The notes under the pieces are model-generated. The model did no database searches. It was not told the origin of the DNA and saw only the letters and a program-made list of their open reading frames with translations. From Sciurus carolinensis (lineage: Eukaryota > Chordata > Mammalia > Rodentia > Sciuridae), in assembly GCF_902686445.1 (NCBI RefSeq), contig NC_062223.1:38658998-38722997 (forward strand): a DNA stretch of 64,000 bases. The letters run 5' to 3'. Below, in pieces: positions 1 through 11,290 of the stretch. Both the position numbers and the translations under genes were made by a program. Within the stretch, counting starts at the first letter, position 1. The number at the start of each line of letters is the position of its first letter.

Positions 1-1640
1 CTGACATTATAGTGACCTGGAAGAAAGAGTTCAATGAACTTGAGGACTATCTAACAGATTGCTACTTTTTATAGACCACCTACCTTTTCCCAGATGCTTG
101 GTAAAGTTACTGTGTGAATGTGAGTTGTGTTTATTGTTGATTCATACCTTTATTCAACCTTCCATTGGTTTTTGTTCTTTTCTACTTTGATGAGACTTCC
201 TTACTGTTTTCTTTCCCTTTTGTTGTTTATTGCTTTTCTTTAAGAAATATCAGAGACAGTTTTTGGTATATATTCTTGGGTGATTTCATAAAATCTCATA
301 TGATAATTATTTTGAATTTGTAAATACATGCTTGTACCTGATAAAAGTCTGAGTCATAAACTCACTAAATGACTCAGGATTTTAAATTGTACCTCTGAGC
401 TATGTGTTATAAACTCAGTATGTACTTGTAATTCTTCTTAATTATTTATCCATATTACAGATACTTATTGAAATGGATATGAATACTAGGACATTGTGCT
501 AGTTGCTCTTGGGATTACAAAAAGGAAATTCAAACAGGTTTGACTTCTAGTAGTGGTTTGTATGTTTGGGGTCAGAAGATGAACCTGCTGTACAAGTAAA
601 ACATTGCCCTATGCAATTAGCATCTTTGAATGAATAGTATAAAAAGGGGCATAATGATAAGAGTGAAAGTAACAAGGATGTTTTCTGAAATCAGACCTCA
701 TTATGTTTTTCATATTATGTGTAGGTGGAGGGAACAAAGTTGATTTTTCTAACAATTTCAGGTTTTTATTGCCTTTGCTTTGTTATCTTAATTTCTTCTG
801 TAATGGCTTATCCTTCTCAGGAGGTTCAGTCAATAAAAAATGCTGCTTTCTCCCAAGAAGTCCTTTGTCTTTAATTAATTGACAGCTCTAATAAAGCAGG
901 CAAAGCAACATCTTTTGTTGAAAATGCACATATAAGGAACAAAAGAAATAGTGAATGGCAAAGAGAGTAATTCAATTTAGAATTTAAAATATAATAGTAG
1001 TACTCAGTATGAGACAAGCAATTGACTTCTTTCTACTCTCCACCCTTTCTCACCTACTAGCTATAAAATGATAATGATCTTTTAAAAAAATAATGTGCAT
1101 AGAAATGATTCAAAATGTATTTGTAAAGAAGTGTGAAATTTTTAACTTGTAAATTAAAGAAACATTACAGCCCTTGTGGAAATTAATAATGTTTTAATTT
1201 CTTTTCATCGTGTTTCAGTAGAACTAAGCTTTACTTGTATCAGAAACTTGAATAAAGCAAACAGGTTGTGGGGTCTTACGAACAGAAAGGAAAAAAAAAA
1301 CTTCTCCAATTTTATCAGATAGAGCTCAATGAAAGAAATCAGATTTATTTTGAAAGAGGGCAATGGGTTGACTTTTTAGAAAAGAGCCTTGTAGTCAAAG
1401 GGAGCTTGTGAGAGGGAGCAAAGCTCTCGGCTTTTTAAAAAGTGAAAGAAAAAGAGAGGGACAAGAGGGTAAGTTAAGAGCAGGTAAAAAGAAAATAAGG
1501 CAAAGCTTTAAAACCTCAATGGGGAAAAATAATTCTTTAATAAAAATAAAGAAACTTATTTATATTCATTTTAAATAAATATTATTATCATTAGATCAAA
1601 TTTCTAAACAGTTTTCAAAGTGACTTTATTTCATTTTATT
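1..1640. other. AT-rich unique DNA without a recognised gene
   Basis: No frame looks like a coding exon. A short stretch at about 455-545 resembles the tail of an ancient MIR/L2-type repeat, but only weakly. About 795-960 is less degenerate and carries homeodomain-like words (see findings). The rest is simple AT-rich sequence with A and T runs. Confidence 0.6.
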
Positions 1641-1897
1641 TTATTTTATTTTTGAAATCCCAGAGCTACTAATAATTATTTTATTTTACTTTTATTTATT
1701 TTTTTATTATTGTAAACATATGGGATACATGTTGTTTCTCTGTTTGTACATGGAGTAAGGCATACAATTTGTGTAATCATAAATTTACATAGGGTAATGT
1801 TGTTGATTCATCCTGTTATTTTTTCCCTTCCCCCGCACCACTCCCACCCCTGTTTTTCCTCTATACAGTGCTTCCTTCCTTCATTCTTGCCCCCCTC

Positions 1898-1938
1898 CCT
1901 AACCCTAATCCCAACCCTAAAACTAACCCCTCCAACCC
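1898..1938 (-). repeat. Degenerate telomere-like repeat inside the L1 3' UTR
   Basis: The plus strand carries CCCTAA-type words in a row (CTAACCCTAATCCCAACCCT and a further TAACCCC), so the L1 sense strand carries runs of GGGTTAG and TTAGGG. The sister L1 tail at 57.6 kb lacks this block between the same flanking words (TTCTTGCC and CCCCCATTATGT). Confidence 0.75.
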
Positions 1939-2030
1939 CCATTATGTGTCATCATTTGCTTATCAGAAAGATCATTCCACCTTTGTATTTTGAGATTGGC
2001 TAATCTCACTTAGCATGATATTCTCCAATT

Positions 2031-3845
2031 TCATCCATTTGCCTGCAAATGCCATAATTTTATCATCTTTATGGCTGAGTAATATTCCATTGTATATATG
2101 TACCACAGTTTCTTTATCCATTCATTAATTGAAGGACATCTAGGTTGATTCCACAATCTGGCTATTGTGAATTGAGTAGCTATGAACATTGATGTGGCTG
2201 TATCTCTGTAGTATGCTGATTGTAAGTCCTTTGGGTATAGGCCAAGGAGTGAGATAGCTGGGTCAAATGGTGGTTCCATTCCAAGTTTTCTAAGGAGTCT
2301 CCACACTGCTTTCCAGAGTGGCTGCATTAATTTGCAGCCCCACCAGCAATGTATGAGTATACCTTTTCCCCCACATCCTCACCAACACCTGTTGCTTGTA
2401 TTCTTGATAATCTTCATTCTAATTGGGGTGGGATAGAATATTAGGGTGGTTTTGATTTGCATTTCTCTTATTACTAGAGATGTGGAACATTTTTTCATAT
2501 GTTTGTTGATTGCTTGTAGATCTTCTGTGAAGTGTCCGTTCATTTCCTTAGCCCATTTGTTGACTGGATTATTTGCATTCTTGGTGTAGAGTTTTTTGAG
2601 TTCTTTATAGATTCTGGAAATTAGTGCTCCATCTGAAGTGTGAGTGGCAAAGATTTTCTCCCACTCTGTAGGCTCTTTCTTCACATTGCCGATACTTTCC
2701 TTTGCTGAGAGAAAACTTTTTAGTTTGAATCTATCCCAGTTATTGATTCTTGCTTTTATTTCTTGTGCTATGGGAGTCCTGTTGAGGAAGTCTGGTCCTA
2801 AGCCGACATGTTGAAGATCTGGACCTAATTTTTCTTCTATAATCTGCAGGGTCTCTGGTCTGATTCTGAGGTCCTTATTCCATTTTGAGTTGAGTTTTGT
2901 GCACAGTGAGAGATATGGGTTTAGTTTCATTCTGTTGCATATGGATTTCCAATTCTCCCAGCACCATTTGTTGAAGAGGCTATCTTTTCTCCATTGCATA
3001 TTTTTGGCACCTTTGTCTAGTATGAGAAAATTGTATTTATTTGGATTTGTGTCCGTGTCCTCTATTCTGTACCATTGATCTACCTGTCTATTTTGGTACA
3101 AATACCATGCCGTTTTTGTTACTATTGCTTTGTAGTATAGTTGAAGTTCTGGTATTGCGATACCCGCAGCTTCATTTTTCCTGTGAAGGATTGCTTTAGC
3201 TATTCTGGGTTTCTTATTCTTCCAGATGAATTTCATGATTGCTTGCTCTATTTCTGTAAGGTATGTCATTGGGATTTTAATTGGAATTGCATTGAATCTG
3301 TATAGCACTTTTGGTAGTATGGCCATTTTGACAACATTAATTCTGCCTATCTAAGAACATGGGAGATCTTTCCATCTTCTAAGATTTTCTTTAATTTCTT
3401 TCTTTAGTGTTCTGTAGTTCTCATTTTAGAGGTCTTTCACCTCTTTTGTGAGATTGATTCCCAAGTGTTTTATTTTTTTCAAAGCTATTGTGAATGGGGT
3501 GGTTTTCCTAATTTTTCCAAAGATTCATCACTTATGTATAAAAATGCTTTAGATTTATGAGCATTGATCTTGTATCCTGCTACTTTACCGAATTCACTTA
3601 TGAGTTCTGAAAGTTTTCTGGTGGAATTTCCTGGTTCCTCTAAGTATATAATTATATCATCAGCAAATAGGGATAGTTCGTGTTCTTCTTTTACTATTCA
3701 TATCCCTTTAATTTCTTTGGTCTGTCTAATTGCTCTGGCTAGAGTTTCAAGGAGAATGTTGAATAGAAGTGGTGAAAGGGGGCATCCCTGCCCTGTTCCA
3801 GTTTTTAGGGGGAATGTTTTCCAGTTTTTAGGGGGAATGCTTTTC
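2031..3845 (-). pseudogene. L1 ORF2 remnant (reverse transcriptase palm to C-terminal domain)
   Basis: ORF2 of L1 encodes the endonuclease/reverse transcriptase that copies L1 RNA at the target site; only the C-terminal half is present. One frame is open from 3326 down to 2031 except for a TGA at 2379-2381. That stop is where related L1s appear to have CGA, so CpG decay is likely. Upstream in the same frame a TAG at 3351-3353 replaces the Trp of the typical CSWIGRIN motif. The FADD catalytic box lies farther upstream at 3656-3667. The frame stops at 2031-2033 with TGA where the copy near 12.46 kb has a Trp codon. It is dead and cannot supply activity. Identification as L1 is firm; the subfamily is not determined. 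Confidence 0.95.
3798..3839. repeat. 23-bp period tandem duplication at the L1 5' truncation
   Basis: The 19-mer CCAGTTTTTAGGGGGAATG occurs at 3798-3816 and again at 3821-3839, a few bases before the point where L1 similarity ends. Confidence 0.95.
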
Positions 3846-4410
3846 ATTTTATTAATTAACTGGGATTATCTCTTTGTACACAATGTGTGCATATGTACAG
3901 ATTTTCTGATTTTAAAAGTATTCTTTTTGGTCAAAACGTATTTAATTGGTTATTGCTAGATTTTATTTGCTAATATATCATTTAACTATTATATGTATAT
4001 CTTTTTCCTTATTTTCTCCTTTTATATATATGCTTGTGTGTGTATAGTATGCATGTACATATGTACATATATTTGTTATGCAACTTTTGCTTTTGATATG
4101 TTATTATTTTTCATGTAATTTTTTATTTTAAAATTTTTCTGTCATCAAAAGTGACTTGAGTAAGTATTCATTTTGTAAAAAATATTTTGAATTAATTTAT
4201 GTGTAAATTATTTTTTAAAGGACAGTTTAACTTGGTTTAGTGCCTTTTTCAAAGGAAAAACTGAAATTATATTTCTAATTTCTTCTTAGCCCACAAGAGA
4301 AGAATATCTTATATAGCTTCTCCTTCCAGAACATCCACTATACCCAAGAATTAATTGATGTGCTCTAACCTTCCCACGTGTCTTTATTTATTTATTTATT
4401 TTCCTGAAGA
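3846..4410. other. AT-rich gap, nothing recognised
   Basis: T-rich sequence with TATATG/TACATA words around 4020-4075 and an ATTT-type run at 4383-4402. No gene or family-specific repeat was recognised. Confidence 0.6.
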
Positions 4411-4418
4411 AAGTTAGT

Positions 4419-4640
4419 TGGAGCCAGGTGTGGAGGTACATTCCTGTAATCCCATTGACTTGGAATGTGGAGGTTGGAGGATTGCAATTTTGAAGCTAGC
4501 TTCAATAGCTTAGCAAGACTCTAAGCAACTTAGTGAGACCCTATCTCAACGTAAATAAATATATAAAAAGGACTGGGAATGTATCTGAGTTGTAAAGTAC
4601 CCTTGTGTTTAATCCCCATTACAAAAGAAAAAAGAAAAAT
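4419..4640 (+). mobile_element. B1-dID dimeric SINE
   Basis: The left half has the 7SL/B1 words (GCCAGGTGTGGAGGTACA, CCTGTAATCCC). The right half is a degenerate ID (CTGGGAATGTATCTGAG) and ends in an A-rich tail. An 8-bp direct repeat AAGTTAGT flanks it (4411-4418 and 4641-4648). Confidence 0.88.
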
Positions 4641-4800
4641 AAGTTAGTGACTGGGTAGGAGTGTAGGAATAGTAAACCGTCTGCTGTTTGCTGATTTCTG
4701 CAACTACTCTGGAATCTGTATGAGGTCTTGGTGCAGGTATTGGGAAGTGTGTCCCAAGTTACATACATCATGCATTGCTTTATAAATGGGTATTGTCACT

Positions 4801-5010
4801 GGACAAGGTGGCCCACACCTGTAATACAAGCTGCTCTGGGGCTGAAGAAGAGGAGCACAAGTCTGAGGTTAATCGGACCACTTAGCAAAACCCTGTCTCA
4901 AAATAAAATTTAGAAAGAACTGGGGATGTTGCTCAGTGGTGAGCACTTGCCTTGCTTGGTTCAATGACCATTACCAGATGCCAAAAGAGATTAAAAAAAA
5001 AAAAAAAAAA
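4801..5010 (+). mobile_element. B1-dID dimeric SINE with A tail
   Basis: Diverged B1 half (CCCACACCTGTAATACAAG) with an internal deletion, then a dID half (CTGGGGATGTTGCTCAGTGG) and an 18-base A run at about 4993-5010. Confidence 0.85.
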
Positions 5011-5288
5011 GTCGTTGTCTTAGTTCAAGTTTCCTGTAAGCAGCCATAGGCCTCGGGTATGCATGCCTGTATACTATATTACCTTGGTATAAACAGAAAG
5101 AAAAGACAACATGAGAATGTTCAACAATTTAACCTCTGCTACAGATGATGCATGTCAGATTAATTCTGCCTGGAACTTCTAAAGAATGTCATATAATATT
5201 CATTCCCATCCCAGGGAATAAATGCAGATAATAGCCCCATCTTCCCAATAATAAACAATAGCTCTTTGTTTGATGACCTACTGTGCTT

Positions 5289-5330
5289 CCCACGTGTGGC
5301 TATATACACGGTGCTATATACACGGTGCTT
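5289..5330. repeat. 14-bp tandem duplication
   Basis: GCTATATACACGGT occurs twice in direct succession, just upstream of the LTR that starts near 5336. Confidence 0.8.
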
Positions 5331-5335
5331 TAAAT

Positions 5336-5713
5336 CTAGAATGTCTCCCAAGGCCCATGTGTTGACAGCTTTGTCACCAACGCAGCACTGTTCAGAAGTG
5401 GGGACTTAATCGGGGAATTAATCTATGATGGAGTCAAAGCCTGATGTCATTTTGGGAGGTGATGGAAACTGGGAGTTAGGGTCTACTTAAAGGAAGTAGG
5501 CACTGTGTGCATGCCCAGCCCTTTGTCCCCACTCTCTCTGCTTCCCTGCTGTCTTGAGATGAGCAAATTTGCTCTGCCACATCCTTTTGCCATGATTCTC
5601 TGCCCTCACCACAGGTCCCTGAAACAATGGAGCCACCATGAACTGAAGTCTCTGAAATTATGAACCAAAATAAATCTTTCTTCCTCTAAATGGTTGAAAA
5701 CGTAGCTCACAGA
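5336..5713 (+). mobile_element. MaLR-like LTR
   Basis: It has the layout of rodent MaLR (ERVL-type) LTRs: CCCAAGGCCCATGTGTTG near the start, a C/T-rich middle (CTCTCTCTGCTTCCC), GCCATGATTCTCTGCCCTC, and AACCAAAATAAATC supplying a polyadenylation-type signal near the end. It is solitary, with no internal retroviral sequence beside it. Confidence 0.72.
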
Positions 5714-6490
5714 GGTCCATGGTGTGCATCATTTATACAACTTAACATAAATCTTATTTTTTGGATATACCCTATGCAGTGGGTTATAGCACGTGTGTGT
5801 GCAAGTTCAAGCTAGTTCTTGTCTCTGGGAAAGAAGGAGGGAATAGGAAAGAGACTAGGGAATGCTGTATAAAGGAGACAAGAAAATACACAATTTTATT
5901 GGTGTAGTAAAGACTCAAATACAGCAAAATTATAAGTGAGAAATCTCATCAGTATATGGATATTCACTATATAATTCTCTATATTTTCTTGAAACACATA
6001 TTAAGAGAAAGGTTTAGAGGGAAGCATGTTTTGAACTTTTATGTCTTTATTTTTCAAAAATTCTTAAATTATAGTGTATAATTACACACGAGTCAATAGA
6101 AACTCATTTTCCAACAGAACTGTGAAGTACCACTCCAATGCCATTCATTGTTAATATTGAGAATTTTTAGTTGTTTATCAACAATTATCACAAATTTATT
6201 TACACCTGATAATTTGTGTAGGAAAGACTTTTTGACCGTTTTAGTAACTAATGTAACTGTTGTGTTTAGAATTCTTAATTTTCATGAATCAATATTGATA
6301 ATTTAGGTATTTTCAGAGATATCCTAAGTTGGTTTGTTTATACTTTATAAAACTTTATTATTTATAAATTGATTTACATTGTAACATGAGATATTTTTAT
6401 ATGCCTTTTCATCTTTAATATTAATTTATCTTCCTATTTTAGCCCTTTTTTTTATCAGAAAACTTATTCATTGGTTTCTTTCTTTTATAA
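5714..6490. other. AT-rich gap, nothing recognised
   Basis: No gene and no clear repeat between the LTR and the next SINE. Confidence 0.6.
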
Positions 6491-6689
6491 TCTGATACTG
6501 GAGATTGAACCCTGTGAGGCTTAACCACTGAGCTACAACCCTAGTCCTTTTTATATTTCACTTAGAGACAGGGTCTCACTAAGTGTTTAGGGCCTAAGTA
6601 AGTTGCTAAGACTGGCTTTGAACTAGCAGTCCTCCTGGCTCAGCCTCCTGAGTTGCTGTGATTACAGGTGTGAGCTACTGCCCACTGCT
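6491..6689 (-). mobile_element. B1-dID dimeric SINE
   Basis: Antisense copy: the dID half comes first on the plus strand (GAGATTGAACCCTGTGAGG, CACTGAGCTACAACCC), then the B1 half (CTCAGCCTCCTGAGTTGCTG, GATTACAGGTGTGAGC). Confidence 0.88.
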
Positions 6690-6819
6690 TGTATTCAGTG
6701 ATTTCTTTGCTTTCTTTTCCTCACTTCCCTAAGTTCTATTACTTTTTACTTTTTATTTTCTTCAATTCTTTGGCTCACTCTGCTGATTCAGAAACTGCCC
6801 TTACTCCATAAGTAGATTT

Positions 6820-6824
6820 CTCTC

Positions 6825-6896
<72 letters not shown>

Positions 6897-7030
6897 TTCT
6901 CTCTCTCCTCCCTTTATTTTTTGGCATGCATGCACACATACATGCATATATATATACACTTTCATATATACAATATATATTATATAAATGATATATATTA
7001 TATAAATTATATATTATATACATATAGATT
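6820..7030. repeat. (CT)n pyrimidine tract followed by AT-palindromic repeat
   Basis: 6820-6914 is almost pure pyrimidine, mostly CT dinucleotides with CCT/TTT interruptions. After a 25-base spacer, 6944-7027 is (TA)n-like with self-complementary segments such as ATATATTATATAAAT. Confidence 0.95.
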
Positions 7031-7249
7031 TGTAGTGCATAATTAATTATGTGTTAGCCATGTATGTTTATTTGAAAGTATAAAACGTTTTTAAAAGAAT
7101 TTCTTTTCTCCTCTGGACAGCAGCATATTGAAAATATGAACTGAATAATTCCCAATAAATTTATGTTTGTTTAAAGTTTAGCTCCATTATTTTCAGGAAA
7201 CAAAACATCAGTTATTAATTCACATTCAATAGTTAATTGCATTTGTCAA

Positions 7250-7905
7250 TGTATTATGTCAGTCTATGTTCAGGATGGCTGTTGATGTTTCTCCCCTCTG
7301 TGTTCACATTTGCAGCATAATTAGTTTTAGTGGTTGATATAGTCTGTAATTTGTGAGCTCTTTCCAGTCTTCGTATGCCTAAAAATAACTTTGTTCTGCC
7401 CTCACTCATGGATGATAGTTTCACTTGGGGTCAAATTTTAGACTTTAGAGATTTTGTCAGCATTCTGCATATATGCTCCATAGTTTCACAAAATTTTTTT
7501 TGCTTAAAAATACCGCTTAGCACCAAGCCACTTGTCATTTCTCCACACTAATTTTTTTGTCAAACAGTTTTAAGATTTATTTATTTTTCGTCATTGGTAG
7601 GTTGAAAGTTTTCTGTGAAGTTCATGATATTAATGTATACGTTCAGTGTTCAGCATTTGGGGTTTATTTTCAACATGAAGACTCATGATGGAAAATCCTT
7701 GGATGCTAATTTTTAAGATTGTTTTTATACCTTTTTATCCATTTTGTGCATATATATGAAGCTTTAGTTTCATTCTTTACTGATATTCTATATTTCAGGC
7801 TGTTTATCTTCATAATATATTCTTGGAGAATTTCTCAGTACTTCATGCAATTTTGCTGGTTTTCTCTACAATAGTGTTCTGTGTAGAGAATATTCATGTC
7901 ATTTA
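7250..7905. mobile_element. Ancient L1M-type LINE fragment (probable)
   Basis: Words near 7340-7450 (TATAGTCTGTAATTTGTGAG, TCTTTCCAGTCTTCGTATG, GATGATAGTTTCACTTGGGG) match what I remember of old mammalian L1M 3' regions in antisense. The copy is strongly diverged and its ends are approximate. Confidence 0.45.
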
Positions 7906-8470
7906 ATTTTTTTAAAAAATATACTTTCAACAACATGTTTCTCACTTCTCATTTTCTTGAATCATTTTTGTCTGTTTTAATAATTGCTTACTTTTTTCCA
8001 GTTGTTTAGAAGTTAGTATGCATGCAGCAACAATTAAATAACAGGACTTTAGTCTCTCTTTTATGGAGAGATATGTCCTCTGAGTGGTAATAGAATGAAA
8101 ATGGTAACTAATTTTGCAGACATATATTTGGTATTTTAATTTTGCAATATGGTTTATGGTGCAACAATGAAAATAAAGCATACTGAGAATTTTCTCCATT
8201 TACCTTTAGTATGTGCCCAATCTGATTAATATTCCTTCTTTTCTCAATTTTAGTAGAACTTCTTGATGCTGATCTAAGAGTCTGGAAAATATGTAATGAT
8301 AAAATTGTGAAGTGAAAAGAGAATGAGATGAAACACTAGGAAAGGGGAAAATATTATCTAAAGAGTTTAAAATTATACGCAAGGCAAGAAGCTAGAGCAA
8401 GGAGAGAAACCAAAAACCTCAGAGGTTACTTACATGAGGGAGTTTGGAGAGTTTGATTTGTGACATTCTC
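7906..8470. other. AT-rich gap, nothing recognised
   Basis: No gene or confident repeat. Confidence 0.5.
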
Positions 8471-8658
8471 AAAAGAGAATTGGAATTAGACATGACTTTC
8501 CTATGTTCATATATGAATACACAACTAGTGAAACTCCACATCATGTACAACCACAAAAATGGGAATTGTACTCCATGTATGTATGATATGTCAAAATACC
8601 TTCTACTATTATGTATAACTAAAAAGAACAATTTTAAAAAATTAAAAAAGAGAATTGG
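8471..8658 (+). mobile_element. Short L1 3' UTR insertion with perfect 13-bp TSD
   Basis: The insert 8484-8645 carries the L1 3' end also seen at 12.7-12.8 kb (ATGTATGATATGTCAAAATA, TCATGTATAACTA-type words) and a poly(A)-like tail. AAAAGAGAATTGG is repeated exactly at 8471-8483 and 8646-8658. Open frames through it are coincidental. Confidence 0.9.
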
Positions 8659-8999
8659 GGAAGAAAAGAACCAAATTTTATAAATGTTCGTTTATGTAAT
8701 AAATAAATCCTATTTCATAATTTAAAATGCTAAGTGACAGACAACATTCATTTAGTCTTGGCTGTGAATGGAGTTTTAGATGCACCTTATCGACAGTGAG
8801 TCACTGGATTCCTGGATATCATTAGGGTTATATTATTGATTATTTTTATCCTATGGTACAGTATTATGATTTACTGATTCTTGCTCAAATTTCTACTGGC
8901 TTCTGATGTTGAAACTGAAAACAAGAAATCTTAAAATTACTGGTGATTTTCATTTAAGATTTTCTAAACAGCATTCTATCTCTGTTCCTCTCTTTTATA

Positions 9000-9031
9000 G
9001 TATATATATATATATATGTATATATATATAG
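9000..9031. repeat. (TA)n microsatellite
   Basis: TATATATATATATATATGTA-type run within unique AT-rich DNA. Confidence 0.9.
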
Positions 9032-11189
9032 TTTTAATATATGTACATGTTTTTAATAAATTGTTTTTTAATGATTAGTTAAAATTAAATTATTACTAGT
9101 TTATTCTACACTAATAAAATTAAGAAGAATTTGCCTTAGGCAACATATAAAGATTTATATTCTGGTTAAACAGAAATCAGTTATATTTTGTCAAATTCTT
9201 TATTGCAGATTCTTCAGTGAGTCGGGGCAAGGTTAAGATATTCCACTTACCCTGTTGGGATGTGTGTTAAAATCATGATGAAATTGGTGAAAGAAAGAAA
9301 GAAAAGTAATAAAACAATTAGGAAGATGGGAGATGGAAGAAATCTACTGGGGTGTAGTGCTCCGTGATGGGTATCTGAATAGGTCATATTCAAGCTGTGC
9401 ATAATGGGGAGGCAGCCATGAGCCAATGAGGAGAAATATGTGCCAGGAATAGAGACCATACAGCCAAAAAAAAAAAAAAGACTTTGTCATATTTGAGAAA
9501 GTAGGAAAAGACTAATGTAGGTGGACTCTAGTAAAAGACAAGGTATAAAGAGACATGCAATGAAAGTGGAGAGAAATAAGCTAATGTTAGTATGGAGTGT
9601 GTTATTGGCCAACTTTAGAGTATTAAAAAACACATTAATATTTTAAGTGCAAGGACAAGATGTTGAAAGGTTTTATGTAGGTTGACTTTACTGTGTGGAA
9701 ATTCAGGATAGCTGATAAAATCTTTTAGTGTGATTAACACAGCAAATGATCTCAAACCTGAGAGTTTCTTATGGTTTATTTATGTTTTTTTAAATTATTT
9801 TTAAAGTGAGGGATTAAGTGATTAGGTGCCTAATATCTGATAATAGGGAAGTACGGTGAAGTTGGTACCACTTTACTATCTGATGAAGTGACTTATTTTT
9901 GAATGACCAAAGCAGACGCATAGAAACGATGTACTCTTTTCTGAGTCCTTTCTTGCTATTATGTAGTTATGTCACTCCAATTTATTTATTATGTCACTCC
10001 AAATGCTGTTTATAAATTATACTATTTTTTTCACAAACGACTACCTAAATTAGCAGAATATTTTATACAGATTAAACTTTCTATAGAGAAAAATAAATAA
10101 ACGTTTACTTAGAGATGAGCAGAGAAGATTCAAGTTCGGACTATTTGGAATTATAGAATGTTCTTAAGGTTTCTTTGAATTTACAAATTTTTTTTATAAG
10201 GACAATCACTCTCTTTGCTACATTCATTTATGATACCAACATTTGGGTATTGCATTTTGTAGTCAGCATCTTAAAAATGCTAATTGAGGTTTTAAATTAG
10301 CACAGGTGCTGGGAAAGGCAAGTGCCTGGTTATTTTCCAGCCATGCTGGAATCTAATGAAAGCTATGAACCCACACTGAGAAATATGCAAATATATTTTA
10401 TAAAGTTTCAGGGGTTCATGAACTCTTTGAAGTCTTTTCCTGGGCCCTCCCCATGCAACCCCTGTGGGGTAGATAAGAACCCAGAATAGATACTCATCAA
10501 GATATAATCTGTGAGTCTCAAGTCTGCCCTAAATTTAATATTTTTAATTAATATAAAGGTGTATTCTGTTAACTCTTTCTTCACAGTGCAACTGGAAAAT
10601 ACAAAAATTGTTGCTCTGAATAAATGAGAGTAAAAATTGAAAACCTGAATAATATTTTCTGACAACCCAGAATTGTTAGCAAAGTTGATTTTAAATATAA
10701 GTTAAATTGTTCTCTCTCCTTCTATATTGGCTCAAAGAACCTTTATAAGTCAACATAAATCTTATTTTTTTGACTCTGTATTAACTTCATATCCAATTCT
10801 TTAAAATTGATGTTATCAATATGCAAAATCCCCTTAGGAATGCACAACTCAAAAGATAGTCTCCATTTTTTTCTCCCATGGTAAATGACTATATTTACAG
10901 CTATACTTGTTTTTCAGATTTATCACTGCTATCTTTTATGTGTAGGTGAGCCATAGTATTTTTAGGTTGATAACTGAATTTGAAAGATGTAGTGTTGAAG
11001 ATCTGCAGACTTACAGTAAAGTATGGTGAAGGTAGCAATAGACTTCTGGTAGTCTTTCTACGTTCTTCATAAAGAGAAATTAAACATGCAAAATACTTCA
11101 GTTTATAGTTACAGATCTGTTAATGTATTATAAGCCTTAGAACAACACACCAGGGTAGTTGTTATTGTCCATTGACCTTGAGCCTGAAA

Positions 11190-11290
11190 TGTAAACTATG
11201 TGAGTTCCAGTATCCTCATGTGAAAAATGAGGGCAATCACACCTCAGTGGGTTATTCAAAAGATTATAATGAGATAACAAATCTCTTGCT
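11190..11290 (+). mobile_element. MIR fragment
   Basis: GAGTTCCAGTATCCTCATGT, AAAATGAGGGCAATCACACC and ATAATGAGATAACA follow the order of the MIR core (cctcatctgtaaaatggg ... gaggattaaatgagataa). Confidence 0.65.

Larger units (their letters stand above)
1641..3845 (-). mobile_element. 5'-truncated L1 retrotransposon (ORF2 C-terminal part plus 3' UTR)
   Basis: On the minus strand this reads as the last part of an L1: an RT segment with an FADD box (3656-3667), the ORF2 C-terminal region, then a 3' UTR. On the plus strand the UTR appears as a C/T-rich tract (about 1820-1950) ending in T-rich sequence near 1690. The same 3' UTR words recur at 28.5, 43.1 and 57.4 kb. The 5' end is truncated at about 3845. 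A 12-base word (TTTCATTTTATT) occurs at 1629-1640 and 3842-3853 and may be the target-site duplication, although it is low complexity. The stretch 1641-1690 then holds a second A-rich tail (see findings). Confidence 0.93.

Noticed and set aside
6775..7023. Arg/Glu-repeat frame on the minus strand
   Set aside because: It is the translation of a CT/GA microsatellite. The same applies to the frames at 60558-60833, 55071-55380 and 63132-63332.
8444..8683. Overlapping frames on both strands, 70 and 79 codons
   Set aside because: They run through an L1 3' UTR insertion and its target duplications.
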